A DNA stretch of 39,495 bases from the NCBI GenBank assembly GCA_002709385.1, contig PAQS01000001.1:1-39495 (forward strand), written 5' to 3'. The stretch's first letter is position 1, and the number at the start of each line of letters is the position of its first letter. A model generated the notes under the pieces. The model had not been told where the DNA came from and made no database searches. It worked only from the letters and a program-made list of their open reading frames with translations. Shown here one piece after another: positions 23,493 through 32,034 of this stretch. The translations under genes were made by a program, and so were the position numbers. The DNA is from Waddliaceae bacterium (GTDB taxonomy: Bacteria > Chlamydiota > Chlamydiia > Chlamydiales > GCA-2709385).

Positions 23493-26261
23493 ATGGAATT
23501 AACGATATATACCTACGGTGGTACTGGAATAGCAGAGTCTGTATTGAATGCTGTTGCCATGCTCATGAATAGCAAGACAGGTTCTCTTTATCAGCCTCTA
23601 ATGTTCATGACGGCTTCTATAGGAGGTGCTTGGGCGACAGCAAAAGCTCTATTTAATCCTTCTTTTCAAACTTATATAGGTCAGTATTTTTTACCGATGG
23701 TTGCTTTAGTATCGGTTCTTATGGTTCCTAGTATGACAGTGCGGATCGAAGACAAGCTTATTGAAGGTGATGTTGCTAGAGTAGATCATGTTCCTTTTCT
23801 ATTAGCGAAAGTAGCTGGGATGGTGAGTACTACAGGTCATTATCTTACGAGGGCAATGGAAAAGGTCATGCATACTCCTAATGACGTTAACTATAACTCT
23901 ACTGGGATGATATTCGGTGCTCAAACTTCCATGGAAATTTCTAATTACCAGATAACTAACGCTAATCTAGATAAAAACCTAAGAAAATTTTGTAAACAGT
24001 GTGTCCTTTATGACATTCACCTAGGACTCTACAATCAAGATGAACTCATGAAAACGACAGATCTTTTCTCATTTTTAGAAGAGAAAACATCAAAAGTGCG
24101 TCTCATTGACTATTACGACCCATCGAAAGGAAACGAGAGAAACTTAAAAAGTTGTAAAGATGCGATGAAAACTATGAAACAAGAGTTTTCAGAAGAGATT
24201 GAATACTACAGTAACCATAACCTCCTTAAGCACCTTCCTTCTGTATACGAGTCTTTAACGGGAATGGCAGCAGAATCAAAAAATATTATCTCACAACAAC
24301 TTATGATGAATACTTTCCGAAAAGAGTATACAGGTGAAGGGTTTGCAAAATCTCGATCTCGTATGCAGCAGAGAAGTACATATAGGATTTTGGGAGGGTT
24401 AGCAGCTAATAGTCTGGTTGCCATGCGCAGTGTATTTGAAGTACTGATTTACGCATCATTTATTTTTGTGATGCCAATGATGATGCTTCCTGGAGGGGTT
24501 GGTTTTTTTGGTAAATGGGCATTTCTTCTTGTATGGATACAGATGTGGCCACCGTTTTTTGTCATTCTGGATTACATTATGCAGAGCATTGCTCAGGGTC
24601 AGTCTTCCAGTATATTTCATGGTTTAGCTCAAAATGAAGCTGGTTTGAGCTTATTTACATCGATCGGATTAACTTATTTGCAAGAAGATATTTATGCTCT
24701 TGCAGGTTACCTTTCTGCCAGTATTCCTTTTATTTCCTATGCACTGGTTCAGGGAGGAGCTGGATCATTTGTACATTTAGCGGGAGCAATGATGACCCCT
24801 GCTCATACAGCAGCAGCAGCGGCAGCTTCTGAGCAGGTTACAGGAAACTATTCATACGGAAATACAAATTGGGGAAATACGCAGTTTGAGAATGCTACCA
24901 CCAATCAAAGAAATGTTGCTGCCAGTATGACTGGTGGATACATGCGCTATGACAATGGAATGTCCTCGCATACACAGACATTTGAGGGGGATTTACAAAC
25001 GATAAACAGCTCTTCTGGGAGAGATATGTTTCAAGGCATTAGTCAAATACAACATAGCATTAGCAGAGCTAAGGCGGATGCATATTCTCGACAAGAGACA
25101 GCTAGCGAAAACTTAAGTCATAATCTCCAGGCTGGATCGAAGACTTTGATAGATGGAATATCTACTTTATCTAACTCCAGCAGTGTTAATGGAGGAATAT
25201 CAGAAAATACCTCTTCCCAAGTTTCTGAAGCAGCGAAAAAATTGCAGGCAATGAACGACACTATTTCGGATGCTTACAACGTTGATTCTAAAGTGGTCAA
25301 TGAGATTGCATTCGGAGTAAAAGCTGGTTACAAGTCAGGATTTATTGCGAAAGTTATAACGGGCGCTTCTCTTGAAGGTCATATGGATGCTAGTAGAAGA
25401 TCTACTGGGTCTTGGAATGACATTGTTTCTGATATAGAAACCCTGGTATCAGGGGAAGATTATCAATCTTGTTTTCAAACAGTTGCTGACTACGGTAAGT
25501 TTAATCGTTACACAGAGAGTAGCGAGAATGGTGATCGTGATTCTCTAAGCATTAATGAGTGTGTTGATCGAGTGAGAGTCAATGCTCAATCACTACAGGA
25601 GGCAAACTCTCACTTAGAAAGAATAGAAAAAATAGAATCTCTAGTGAAAAACAATTCTGAGGGGGTGACTCGTACTTATAATCAAGAGTTTTCAGACTTT
25701 GCAGCTAAAGAGTATGAGAATATAGGGGGCCTTAGCCGCGCTATGCAGGTAATGAAAAGGCCTGATGGAGACCCTGAAAAAGAAGCTATCAACAAAAAGT
25801 TTCTCGAGAAATTTTTTCAAGATTCCAACATTTTTGCAGAGACTTTTGAATTCAAGAACTCTGATTTCCAGTCTAGGCAGGAAAAACAATTAGATGAATC
25901 GAAATCTCGTTTAGAGAGCATTCGTCAAATGGATAATTATACTGAGATGTCAAACGATCTAATGAAAGCTCACAAAGCAGAAGAAAGAAAAAGAATAATG
26001 CAAATGAGCCAAGAAAAATTAACGTTAGATCATGGATATTCGAAATCAAAAAGTAAAGTGAGCTCTAGATTAGAGGAGTTTAGAGATGAGGCTCGCATAA
26101 AAGAGTTGAAGATGAGTAATTCTTTGCAATCAAGAGAACAAAAGTCGGGGATAATAGGAGCAGGGGCCTCTTTTATTGGTCTTGGGAAAGGTAAAGAAAA
26201 AAATTACTCAGAGAGATCGTCAATAAATTTTAAAAACAAAAACCCTCTTTTTGGGGGATGA
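23493..26261 (+). CDS. traG: TraG, mating-pair stabilisation and assembly protein
   Basis: 922 aa (F TraG 938). ATG 23493 is preceded by a GGGGG site at 23484-23488; a GTG at 23475 is less likely. The first residues M-E-L-T-I-Y-T-Y-G-G and the following membrane segments match TraG's N-terminus. Further membrane segments lie at about 320-450, including M-P-M-M-M-L-P-G-G-V-G. The last 470 residues are a Ser/Asn/Gln-rich, coiled periplasmic or cytosolic domain without membrane segments, as in F TraG, where this part contacts the recipient or binds TraN. An Ala run follows the last membrane segment. Confidence 0.93.
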   Translation: MELTIYTYGGTGIAESVLNAVAMLMNSKTGSLYQPLMFMTASIGGAWATAKALFNPSFQTYIGQYFLPMVALVSVLMVPSMTVRIEDKLIEGDVARVDHVPFLLAKVAGMVSTTGHYLTRAMEKVMHTPNDVNYNSTGMIFGAQTSMEISNYQITNANLDKNLRKFCKQCVLYDIHLGLYNQDELMKTTDLFSFLEEKTSKVRLIDYYDPSKGNERNLKSCKDAMKTMKQEFSEEIEYYSNHNLLKHLPSVYESLTGMAAESKNIISQQLMMNTFRKEYTGEGFAKSRSRMQQRSTYRILGGLAANSLVAMRSVFEVLIYASFIFVMPMMMLPGGVGFFGKWAFLLVWIQMWPPFFVILDYIMQSIAQGQSSSIFHGLAQNEAGLSLFTSIGLTYLQEDIYALAGYLSASIPFISYALVQGGAGSFVHLAGAMMTPAHTAAAAAASEQVTGNYSYGNTNWGNTQFENATTNQRNVAASMTGGYMRYDNGMSSHTQTFEGDLQTINSSSGRDMFQGISQIQHSISRAKADAYSRQETASENLSHNLQAGSKTLIDGISTLSNSSSVNGGISENTSSQVSEAAKKLQAMNDTISDAYNVDSKVVNEIAFGVKAGYKSGFIAKVITGASLEGHMDASRRSTGSWNDIVSDIETLVSGEDYQSCFQTVADYGKFNRYTESSENGDRDSLSINECVDRVRVNAQSLQEANSHLERIEKIESLVKNNSEGVTRTYNQEFSDFAAKEYENIGGLSRAMQVMKRPDGDPEKEAINKKFLEKFFQDSNIFAETFEFKNSDFQSRQEKQLDESKSRLESIRQMDNYTEMSNDLMKAHKAEERKRIMQMSQEKLTLDHGYSKSKSKVSSRLEEFRDEARIKELKMSNSLQSREQKSGIIGAGASFIGLGKGKEKNYSERSSINFKNKNPLFGG

Positions 26262-26273
26262 TTAGGTGAAGCT

Positions 26274-26852
26274 ATGTGTAGATTATCAAAAGACTATCTT
26301 GTGTTGTTTGTTTTCATTATTTTTAACCTGCAGGTTTTTGCTTCGGACAGTGAACAAATTGTTAATACTCAGTTGTTTGGTCTGAATTTTAAAAATTGCG
26401 ATATTGATGAAATGAGAGAAGCTATTATTAGCTATGGTGGAGTAGCCAAGAGCGAAGCTGGTTTCATTGTTCAGTATTTTGATTCAAAAAAAATACTAGA
26501 GGAATCGCGTGATTTGAAATTGCTTTCAGATGAAAAGGGACAGTTGTCTGTAGCGATTTATGAAATGCCATCAAAGATGGATGTCGATCAGATTACACGA
26601 ATTCGTAAAATGGTCGAACTCAAATATGGGCCACCAAGTTTCAGTACAGGAAAAGAGTCCTTAGGATCAGTTAGGCATGTATGGAATCTCTCAGATGGAG
26701 TAAGAGTTTTCGTGGAGAGGTTGTGGCCTCAGACAACGACTTGGCTTGGTTTTATCGATCCAGATGCAGAAGATCGTAGAATTGCTGAAATGGAAGAAAG
26801 TAAAAAGCGTAGAGAAGAAGAAAAACTTAAGTCGATATACCACGCCATTTAG
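26274..26852 (+). CDS. Exported protein of unknown function in the tra operon
   Basis: 192 aa. Signal peptide about 1-24 (V-L-F-V-F-I-I-F-N-L-Q-V-F-A-S). The mature part is a small mixed domain with T-Q-L-F-G-L-N-F-K-N-C-D and later V-R-H-V-W-N-L-S-D-G-V-R-V-F-V-E, ending in a Glu/Lys/Arg-rich helix (about 165-188). Not recognised as any F tra product. Its place between traG and traD, with an AGGTGA ribosome site, makes it a probable periplasmic accessory of the transfer apparatus. Confidence 0.75.
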   Translation: MCRLSKDYLVLFVFIIFNLQVFASDSEQIVNTQLFGLNFKNCDIDEMREAIISYGGVAKSEAGFIVQYFDSKKILEESRDLKLLSDEKGQLSVAIYEMPSKMDVDQITRIRKMVELKYGPPSFSTGKESLGSVRHVWNLSDGVRVFVERLWPQTTTWLGFIDPDAEDRRIAEMEESKKRREEEKLKSIYHAI

Positions 26853-26862
26853 AGATTTAGTC

Positions 26863-27243
26863 GTGATTCAAGAACAAATAGACAGAATAGTGAACGAAGT
26901 GGAGCCCTCTTTTATCACAAAGCCTTGTGTTATAGCAGTAATCGCAGTGTTTGCATTTCTTGTCTTTGTAGGAATGGACGTATTAGATTTCCTCATTAAC
27001 CAATTGTGGCGAGTATACGTCATTTTGTGTCTTGGATCATTCCTATTATTTCTGCTTCCTAAAAGTTGGGAGCGCTCGAGCACTGTGCCTATAAGTTACT
27101 GGTCTAAATACTACCTTTGGGTTTCTAGAATGATTCTCTTTGTTTGGGTATTCGGTAATTACGTAGGCATAATGTTCATGCTAGTTTACCCAAGAACAAC
27201 CCCAATAGAGACTATTTTTGGTGTAATTAGGAGAAAGATTTGA
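26863..27243 (+). CDS. Small membrane protein before traD, unknown
   Basis: About 126 aa, probable GTG start at 26863, 10 bp after the preceding stop; an earlier TTG would overlap that gene by more than 100 bp. Three hydrophobic segments (about 20-40, 44-60, 80-105) make it an inner-membrane protein. It is unrecognised. The end overlaps the TTG start of traD by 4 bp, so it is translated together with the coupling protein and may act with it. The start is not certain. Confidence 0.65.
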   Translation: MIQEQIDRIVNEVEPSFITKPCVIAVIAVFAFLVFVGMDVLDFLINQLWRVYVILCLGSFLLFLLPKSWERSSTVPISYWSKYYLWVSRMILFVWVFGNYVGIMFMLVYPRTTPIETIFGVIRRKI

Positions 27244-28958
27244 GTACGGTGCTTTCTACTTTAGCAGAAGGGGGACAAACCTGGGCACACCGTGTCCGTA
27301 TGATACGCCAGGTTATAAAAATTGCTCTTTCAATTTCACTCGTTGTTGGTCTGATCAATTTTTCGTACCAAAATTACATGGTAGATTCTAACTACCATAT
27401 GAGTATGTGGTACTATCTGAAAGCTTTTTTGGGATCACTTTTATCAGACGAGATATCTGTAAATTGTGCTTTTTGGTCTCAAGCATCTCATGAATATTTC
27501 GCAGGAAATACTGTTAATTTACCTACATCAAAGGTTTTACGGGTTACATCTCCTTATTATGAGAGCTGGATCCAATTTGAGATTTACGCTTTCAGGAAAG
27601 CACTTACTTTTTCTATTTACACGCTTTTCATATCCATGACTTTCTTTTTCGTTAGGGGAGGAGCATCGAAGAAAAAGAAGCATATTTCTGGCCAGAAGGT
27701 AGTTTCTGCGTGGGTTTTACGAAACAAACTGCGACTATTCGGCAAAGCAAGCTCTATCTATATCGGAAATGTACCTATGTTAAAAGATTCAGAAACTCAG
27801 CATGTTCTAATATCTGGAGGCACGGGAACAGGGAAAAGTACTTGTATCCATCAAATGCTCTCTCAAATTAGGAAGAAAGGGCAACGTGCTGTCATACTAG
27901 ATGCTACAGGAGAATTTGTATCGAAGTACTACAGAGAAGGAAAAGATATTATACTCAACCCATTTGATGATCGTAGCTCTGATTGGCATCCATGGGCAGA
28001 ATGCAAAGAATCTTACGACTACGATTCTATTTCAGAATCTTTTATTCCATCTTCCAACAACGAAAGTGAAGGCTACTGGAGAAGTGCTGCACAGTCAGTT
28101 TTTTCAGCTCTCTTGCAGAAAACAGAATCTGCCAAATCTATATCTGGACTCGTTCAGATCCTTTCATATGAACCATTAGCAGGTATGGCTTCGTATTTGG
28201 AGGGCACACGGGCATATGCTCACATAGATCCTAACTCAGAAAGAACAGCTTCATCTATTCGATCTGTAGCTTGTTCATTTGCACAGTGTCTTGAATTCAT
28301 TAAAGATACAGAAGATCCATTTTCTATTCGTGAATGGGTTCAGAATGAAGATGATGACAGCTTTCTATTTATATGCTCTAGTGTAGCTCAAAGGGATACT
28401 CTTCGTCCTCTAGTATCAACATGGATATCTGTAGCGATCAAAAGTCTTATACAAATGAAACCAGACCTTCATAGAAGACTTTGGTTTATAATTGATGAGA
28501 TGCCTTCTTTACAGAGAATCAAAGGACTAGAGACGTTTGTTGCAGAGGGGAGGAAGTACGGAGGTTGTGGTTTATTCGCTATCCAAAGCCCTGCTCAGAT
28601 AGAAAATATATATGGATGGAAACAAGCCCAAGTGATTATAGCAAACTGCTTAACAAAAGTAGTTTTTGCAGAGCAAGATCCCAAGATAGCGGAAGATTTA
28701 TCTAAGATGTTTGGGAATCGAGAGGTTAAAGAGTATCAAGAAGGGATCTCTTATGGTGCACACGAAATGAGAGATGGAGTGAATGTTTCAGGACAGGTTA
28801 AAACTCATCCTGTAGTCTCTCCTACTGATATTCAGAGCTTAAGAAAGTTAACGGCATATATCAAATATCCAGGAAATTTTCCGGTATCAGTTCTATCGTT
28901 TAAGAGCATGCGAGCAAAAAGAAAAGGAATATTATCAACGCAATTGAACTGCAAATAA
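27240..28958 (+). CDS. traD: TraD, type IV coupling protein
   Basis: 572 aa, TTG start with AGGAGAAAG upstream. Two N-terminal membrane segments (about 25-45 and 118-138), then a RecA-like motor with Walker A G-G-T-G-T-G-K-S at 193-200 and Walker B I-I-D-E at 417-420, followed by the coupling-protein pattern E-G-R-K-Y-G and F-A-I-Q-S-P-A-Q. F TraD is 717 aa; the shorter length reflects the absent C-terminal extension that binds TraM. It links the relaxosome to the channel. The window shows no traI, so the relaxase must be elsewhere or missing. Confidence 0.95.
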   Translation: MSTVLSTLAEGGQTWAHRVRMIRQVIKIALSISLVVGLINFSYQNYMVDSNYHMSMWYYLKAFLGSLLSDEISVNCAFWSQASHEYFAGNTVNLPTSKVLRVTSPYYESWIQFEIYAFRKALTFSIYTLFISMTFFFVRGGASKKKKHISGQKVVSAWVLRNKLRLFGKASSIYIGNVPMLKDSETQHVLISGGTGTGKSTCIHQMLSQIRKKGQRAVILDATGEFVSKYYREGKDIILNPFDDRSSDWHPWAECKESYDYDSISESFIPSSNNESEGYWRSAAQSVFSALLQKTESAKSISGLVQILSYEPLAGMASYLEGTRAYAHIDPNSERTASSIRSVACSFAQCLEFIKDTEDPFSIREWVQNEDDDSFLFICSSVAQRDTLRPLVSTWISVAIKSLIQMKPDLHRRLWFIIDEMPSLQRIKGLETFVAEGRKYGGCGLFAIQSPAQIENIYGWKQAQVIIANCLTKVVFAEQDPKIAEDLSKMFGNREVKEYQEGISYGAHEMRDGVNVSGQVKTHPVVSPTDIQSLRKLTAYIKYPGNFPVSVLSFKSMRAKRKGILSTQLNCK

Positions 28959-29289
28959 CTTTAAATGGTGTACCCGTTATATCGGTAACATACGGGTCAC
29001 CATGCCGCTCAGAATCTTTTAGTCTCTCTGAAAACTTTCTACGAAGTCGATAACGATGAGAATCTAGTGTTTCGAATAAACTCCATCCATAATACTCTTC
29101 TTCCTTGAGCTTTTTTTGTATTGCTCCACGAGAACCACTTGCGAACCTAAGTATTTTGTACTCAAAACCTTCTTCTAGGTGTAGGGAATTTTCTTCTTCT
29201 TCCTTTTGGATCCTTTCCATCTCCTTACGTCTGTCATCATCGCGATCCCTCATTGAACCACTATAGTGCGTATCGTAAATTCTACTCAT
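28900..29289 (-). CDS. Small protein with C-terminal membrane segment, convergent with traD
   Basis: 129 aa, unrecognised. Charged N-terminal half (D-R-D-D-D-R-R-K-E-M-E-R), then a compact domain with Y-K-I-L-R-F-A-S-G-S-R-G and E-Y-Y-G-W-S-L-F-E, which resembles small DUF4177-like folds (G-W-E-L), and one membrane helix at the very end (about 112-127), so it may be tail-anchored. Its last 59 bp overlap the 3' end of traD on the other strand. I think it is real, because composition and domain layout look natural, but the evidence is moderate. Confidence 0.55.
   Translation of the reverse strand: MSRIYDTHYSGSMRDRDDDRRKEMERIQKEEEENSLHLEEGFEYKILRFASGSRGAIQKKLKEEEYYGWSLFETLDSHRYRLRRKFSERLKDSERHGDPYVTDITGTPFKVICSSIALIIFLFFLLACS
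28967..29001. terminator. Inverted repeat at the end of traD
   Basis: GGTGTACCCGT and ACGGGTCACC pair over 10 bp with one bulged base and a 14-nt loop, 9 bp after the traD stop. No T-run follows on either strand, so it is not a standard intrinsic terminator; it might still end or stabilise the tra mRNA. It lies inside the coding end of the minus-strand gene. Confidence 0.35.
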
Positions 29290-29331
29290 AGAAATATAGC
29301 CAGGTAAAAATATATGATTTTCTAAGATAAT

Positions 29332-29342
29332 TCCCTAAGGGA
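29332..29342. promoter_or_regulatory. Palindrome TCCCT-A-AGGGA, possible operator
   Basis: A perfect 5+5 palindrome with AT-rich extensions (ATAATTCCCTAAGGGATAAT), about 40 bp upstream of the minus-strand 129-aa gene and about 200 bp before the MarR gene. MarR proteins bind such palindromes, so it could be an operator for that regulator; no further copy was noticed. Confidence 0.3.
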
Positions 29343-29382
29343 TAATTTTAAAGTGTGAGATTTTTTGGAGTTATCTTTGTGA

Positions 29383-29547
29383 ATGGACTACATCATCCAA
29401 AATCTTCTTTGCAAATTCGATACAACACGTGCCTTTTCATTCTCTCATTATTTAAAAAGCTGGGGAATGAAGTTGCGCTTTGGGCTATTCGAAATCTCCG
29501 AGCAAGACTTTAAACTTATTTATAGCAAAATGTGTGGTGTTAGCTGA
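29383..29547 (+). CDS. Small 54-codon frame coupled to the MarR gene
   Basis: Starts ATG after a GGAG that is 12 bp away, and its TGA overlaps the marR ATG (TGATG). The peptide (M-D-Y-I-I-Q-N-L ... F-S-F-S-H-Y-L-K-S-W-G-M-K) looks partly protein-like but has no known relative. It may be a short leader peptide, or the remains of a gene truncated when the island was inserted next to the tra region. Confidence 0.3.
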   Translation: MDYIIQNLLCKFDTTRAFSFSHYLKSWGMKLRFGLFEISEQDFKLIYSKMCGVS

Positions 29548-30002
29548 TGGCCGAATCCTTTCCTTCTCAATTCTCTTCACCGGATCATAGTCCGGGTTTT
29601 CTGCTTTGGCAGCTCAGCAACTTATGGCAGCGCGCTCAACGAGAGGCGCTTTCTCCATTGGGACTAACACATGTGCAATTCGTTCTCTTAGCTGTAACTG
29701 CATGGTTGGATAAGGAGGGGGTCGAGATCACCCAGGTTAAGCTAGCGGAGCAAGCAAAGACCGATCCAATGATGACCTCTCAGGTTATGCGAGCTCTAGA
29801 GTCTCGCGGTTTGGTCGAAAGAGCAAAGCATCCGCGAGATACCCGAGCATTGGTACTAAGTATCACGAAGGAGGGACAGGAGCTTGTAAAGAAGGCGATC
29901 CCTCTAGTGGAGCAGGTGGATCACGAGTTCTTTTCTCGACTAAGCGCAGGAAAGCAAGGGTCTCTAGTGGAAATGTTAAAAGATTTGGTTTCAGAGGCTT
30001 GA
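29547..30002 (+). CDS. MarR-family transcriptional regulator
   Basis: 151 aa. Typical MarR build: helices around 20-45 (L-L-W-Q-L-S-N-L-W-Q-R), a winged helix-turn-helix at about 60-105 (T-Q-V-K-L-A-E-Q-A-K-T-D-P-M-M-T-S-Q-V), then the wing with R-A-K-H-P-R-D-T-R-A, and C-terminal dimer helices. The D-x-R wing motif is intact. It heads the cargo region, just upstream of a promoter that would drive the acetyltransferase genes, so it probably regulates those genes or itself. G+C is clearly higher than in the tra operon. Confidence 0.9.
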   Translation: MAESFPSQFSSPDHSPGFLLWQLSNLWQRAQREALSPLGLTHVQFVLLAVTAWLDKEGVEITQVKLAEQAKTDPMMTSQVMRALESRGLVERAKHPRDTRALVLSITKEGQELVKKAIPLVEQVDHEFFSRLSAGKQGSLVEMLKDLVSEA

Positions 30003-30027
30003 TTTTTGACCAAAAACGTGTTACAAT
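29999..30027 (+). promoter_or_regulatory. Promoter for the acetyltransferase/nitrilase operon
   Basis: TTGATT (29999-30004), a 17-bp spacer, and TACAAT (30022-30027). The first box overlaps the marR stop codon. It would transcribe the dead NUDIX gene and the five coupled genes behind it. Confidence 0.5.
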
Positions 30028-30060
30028 GCACGCTTATTATTTTTAGATTTTGTAATTGCC

Positions 30061-30372
30061 ATGACTATTTTAAATACACCTTATAAAGCTGAAGTTTACC
30101 GTGTACGGCCTAAGGATTTTGCTCCTTAGGTTGAAGTCGCGGCTTGTTACATTCGCCATGGCAATCGTTATCTCCTACTTCTCCTTTAGAAAAGTTAAGT
30201 GCAGTCCGATTCAGCGTGCGCAACAAACTAAAGAGCTGATGCTGGATGGTTTCCTCTAGATCAACTTAAAGAGTTAAATCTAGTTCCTCCATTTATGAAG
30301 AAAGCCCTGCAGGCGATTCCTTCTCAAACGGAGCATGTCATTATCAATGAGCTTGAAGAGGAGAAACAGTGA
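30061..30372 (+). pseudogene. NUDIX hydrolase pseudogene
   Basis: The reading starts with ATG (M-T-I-L-N-T-P-Y-K-A-E-V-Y-R-V-R) and gives V-E-V-A-A-C-Y-I-R-H-G-N-R-Y-L-L-L, the usual first strand of NUDIX hydrolases. It is broken by TAG at 30127 (probably from CAG) and more stops from 30187 on. The last part (W-F-P-L-D-Q-L-K-E-L-N-L-V-P-P) is the C-terminal end of the same family and is back in the starting frame. Only about 70 bp lie between the two parts, where an intact gene has over 200 bp including the Nudix box, so the catalytic centre is deleted. Its former stop overlaps the next start (GTGA). Confidence 0.75.
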
Positions 30373-31481
30373 AAGTAGATAGCCGTATGCTTACATTTTC
30401 TCGAGCTGAGGAAAAATATGAGTCACTAATCCTTGAGTGGTTGCACAAGCCGCATGTTAACGAGTGGTATCACGGGCAGGGACTCCAAAACACAATAGAA
30501 GGACTGCGTCGCTTCGTTACGGGAAATCAACCAAGATTCGATGCGTGGATAGCTTTTTGTGACGGCAAACCATTTGGATATCTGATGACTTCTGTTGTCG
30601 AAGAGAATGAGGCGCATTCTGACTCTCAATATGCTAAGTGGGTCGAGCCAGGAAAGAAAATGTATACCCTCGATCTCTTGATCGGAGATACAGAGTTTCT
30701 TGGCAAGGGCCTGTCGACTCCCATGATTAAGCAGTTTATCCAGGAAATACTGTCTGATGCTGATATCGTTTTCATTGATCCAGAGGCTTCTAACGAGAAG
30801 GCCATTCACGTTTATGAGCGCGCCGGTTTTGAAAAGTTGGAGCAGTTTGTCGCGAGTTGGCATCCGGTATCACATTGGCTGATGAAACTAAACGCAAAGA
30901 ACTCTAAACAACTCGTCGATCCGCAAACAATCAGGACTGAACGGCTGATTCTGCGACAGTGGCAGAAGAGTGATTTTGCGCCTTTCGCAGAGCTAAATGC
31001 TGATCCAACTGTTAGAGAGTTCTTTCCCTCTATCTTAAATTCTGCTGAGAGTGACGCACTCGCTGAGCAAATAGAGTGTTTGATTAACGAAAAAGGTTGG
31101 GGATTCTGGGCGGTTTCTTGCCCTGGAGTTTCTGATTTTATCGGCATGATTGGACTTGAGCGAGTGAATTTCGATGCTCCCTTTACGCCCGCTGTAGAGA
31201 TCGGCTGGCGTTTGGCTCGTCCATATTGGGGCAAGGGATATGCAACGGAGGGAGCAAAAGCTGCACTTCGATTTGCTTTTGAGGAACTTGGGCTGAACGA
31301 AGTCGTTGCTTTTACTACGATGGAAAATATGCGATCCCGCTCGGTCATGGAAAAACTGGGGATGACCCATGATCCGAATGATGATTTCGATCACCCAAAG
31401 GTTCCAGAAGGTCATTCACTGCAACGACACGTCCTTTATAGAATAAGTCGTAAGCAATTTGATGAGGGCCTAGATGAATGA
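30369..31481 (+). CDS. Tandem GNAT acetyltransferase, AAC(6')-like plus RimJ/RimL-like
   Basis: 370 aa, GTG start with GAGGAG upstream. Residues about 8-165 match the AAC(6') aminoglycoside acetyltransferase group: E-W-L-H-K-P-H-V-N-E-W-Y, then L-D-L-L-I-G-D ... L-G-K-G-L-S-T, and I-D-P-E-A-S-N-E-K-A-I-H-V-Y-E-R-A-G-F. Residues about 185-365 are a second GNAT of the RimJ/RimL type: T-E-R-L-I-L-R-Q-W, then W-R-L-A-R-P-Y-W-G-K-G-Y-A-T-E, and N-M-R-S-R-S-V-M-E-K-L-G-M. Both have the acetyl-CoA loop. The first suggests aminoglycoside modification, the second a ribosomal or small-molecule amine substrate; neither is proven. It overlaps the next gene by 8 bp. Confidence 0.88.
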   Translation: MKVDSRMLTFSRAEEKYESLILEWLHKPHVNEWYHGQGLQNTIEGLRRFVTGNQPRFDAWIAFCDGKPFGYLMTSVVEENEAHSDSQYAKWVEPGKKMYTLDLLIGDTEFLGKGLSTPMIKQFIQEILSDADIVFIDPEASNEKAIHVYERAGFEKLEQFVASWHPVSHWLMKLNAKNSKQLVDPQTIRTERLILRQWQKSDFAPFAELNADPTVREFFPSILNSAESDALAEQIECLINEKGWGFWAVSCPGVSDFIGMIGLERVNFDAPFTPAVEIGWRLARPYWGKGYATEGAKAALRFAFEELGLNEVVAFTTMENMRSRSVMEKLGMTHDPNDDFDHPKVPEGHSLQRHVLYRISRKQFDEGLDE

Positions 31482-32034
31482 GCCTGAAGTGAGCTTGTCA
31501 CCGACAGAGGACCTTTGTTTGAGGTTCTTAGCTTTAAAAGATGCTCCTATTCTTTTTGCTCTTGTCGATCAGAACCGCGAGCACTTGAGAGAGTTTTTGG
31601 GATGGCTTGATCACAATCAGTCCGTTGAAGATACCGAAGTCTTTATTCGCCGCGAACGCGAGCGGCTAGAGAAGAAAGAGGCTCTTACTCTGGCAATTGT
31701 TTTCAAAGAGCAGATTGTTGGATTGGTCGGGTTTCACAATATCGATGGACTAAACCGTTCTGCTTCGGTTGGTTACTGGTTAGATAAGAATCACGAAGGC
31801 CAAGGTATTATGCGGCAATCAGTCAATGCTTTGATTGACCACGGCTTTTCCACACTGAGCTTACATCGAATCGAAATACAGTGCGCTGTTGAGAACCTTC
31901 GAAGCCAGCGCATTCCCCTTGCTTTTAGCTTCAAACAGGAAGGAATTCTTCGAGAGTCGATCTGGCATTATGGAGATTTCTTTGACGCCATCGTTTATAG
32001 CAAGCTTGCTGACGAGTGGGAGGGGGGTGAATGA
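31474..32034 (+). CDS. RimL-like GNAT acetyltransferase
   Basis: 186 aa. Pattern of the RimL/YdaF ribosomal-protein-serine acetyltransferase group: L-C-L-R-F-L-A-L-K-D-A, L-G-W-L-D-H, then V-G-Y-W-L-D-K-N-H-E-G-Q-G-I-M (acetyl-CoA loop, with G-I in place of the usual G-I/L-M), and L-H-R-I-E-I-Q-C-A-V-E-N-L-R-S. The substrate may be an amine on a peptide or a drug. It starts inside the previous gene and overlaps the next by 4 bp. Confidence 0.85.
   Translation: MNEPEVSLSPTEDLCLRFLALKDAPILFALVDQNREHLREFLGWLDHNQSVEDTEVFIRRERERLEKKEALTLAIVFKEQIVGLVGFHNIDGLNRSASVGYWLDKNHEGQGIMRQSVNALIDHGFSTLSLHRIEIQCAVENLRSQRIPLAFSFKQEGILRESIWHYGDFFDAIVYSKLADEWEGGE

Noticed and set aside
30812-31415. Long minus-strand frames opposite the tandem GNAT gene
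   Set aside because: They are shadows of a gene with strong domain evidence on the plus strand.
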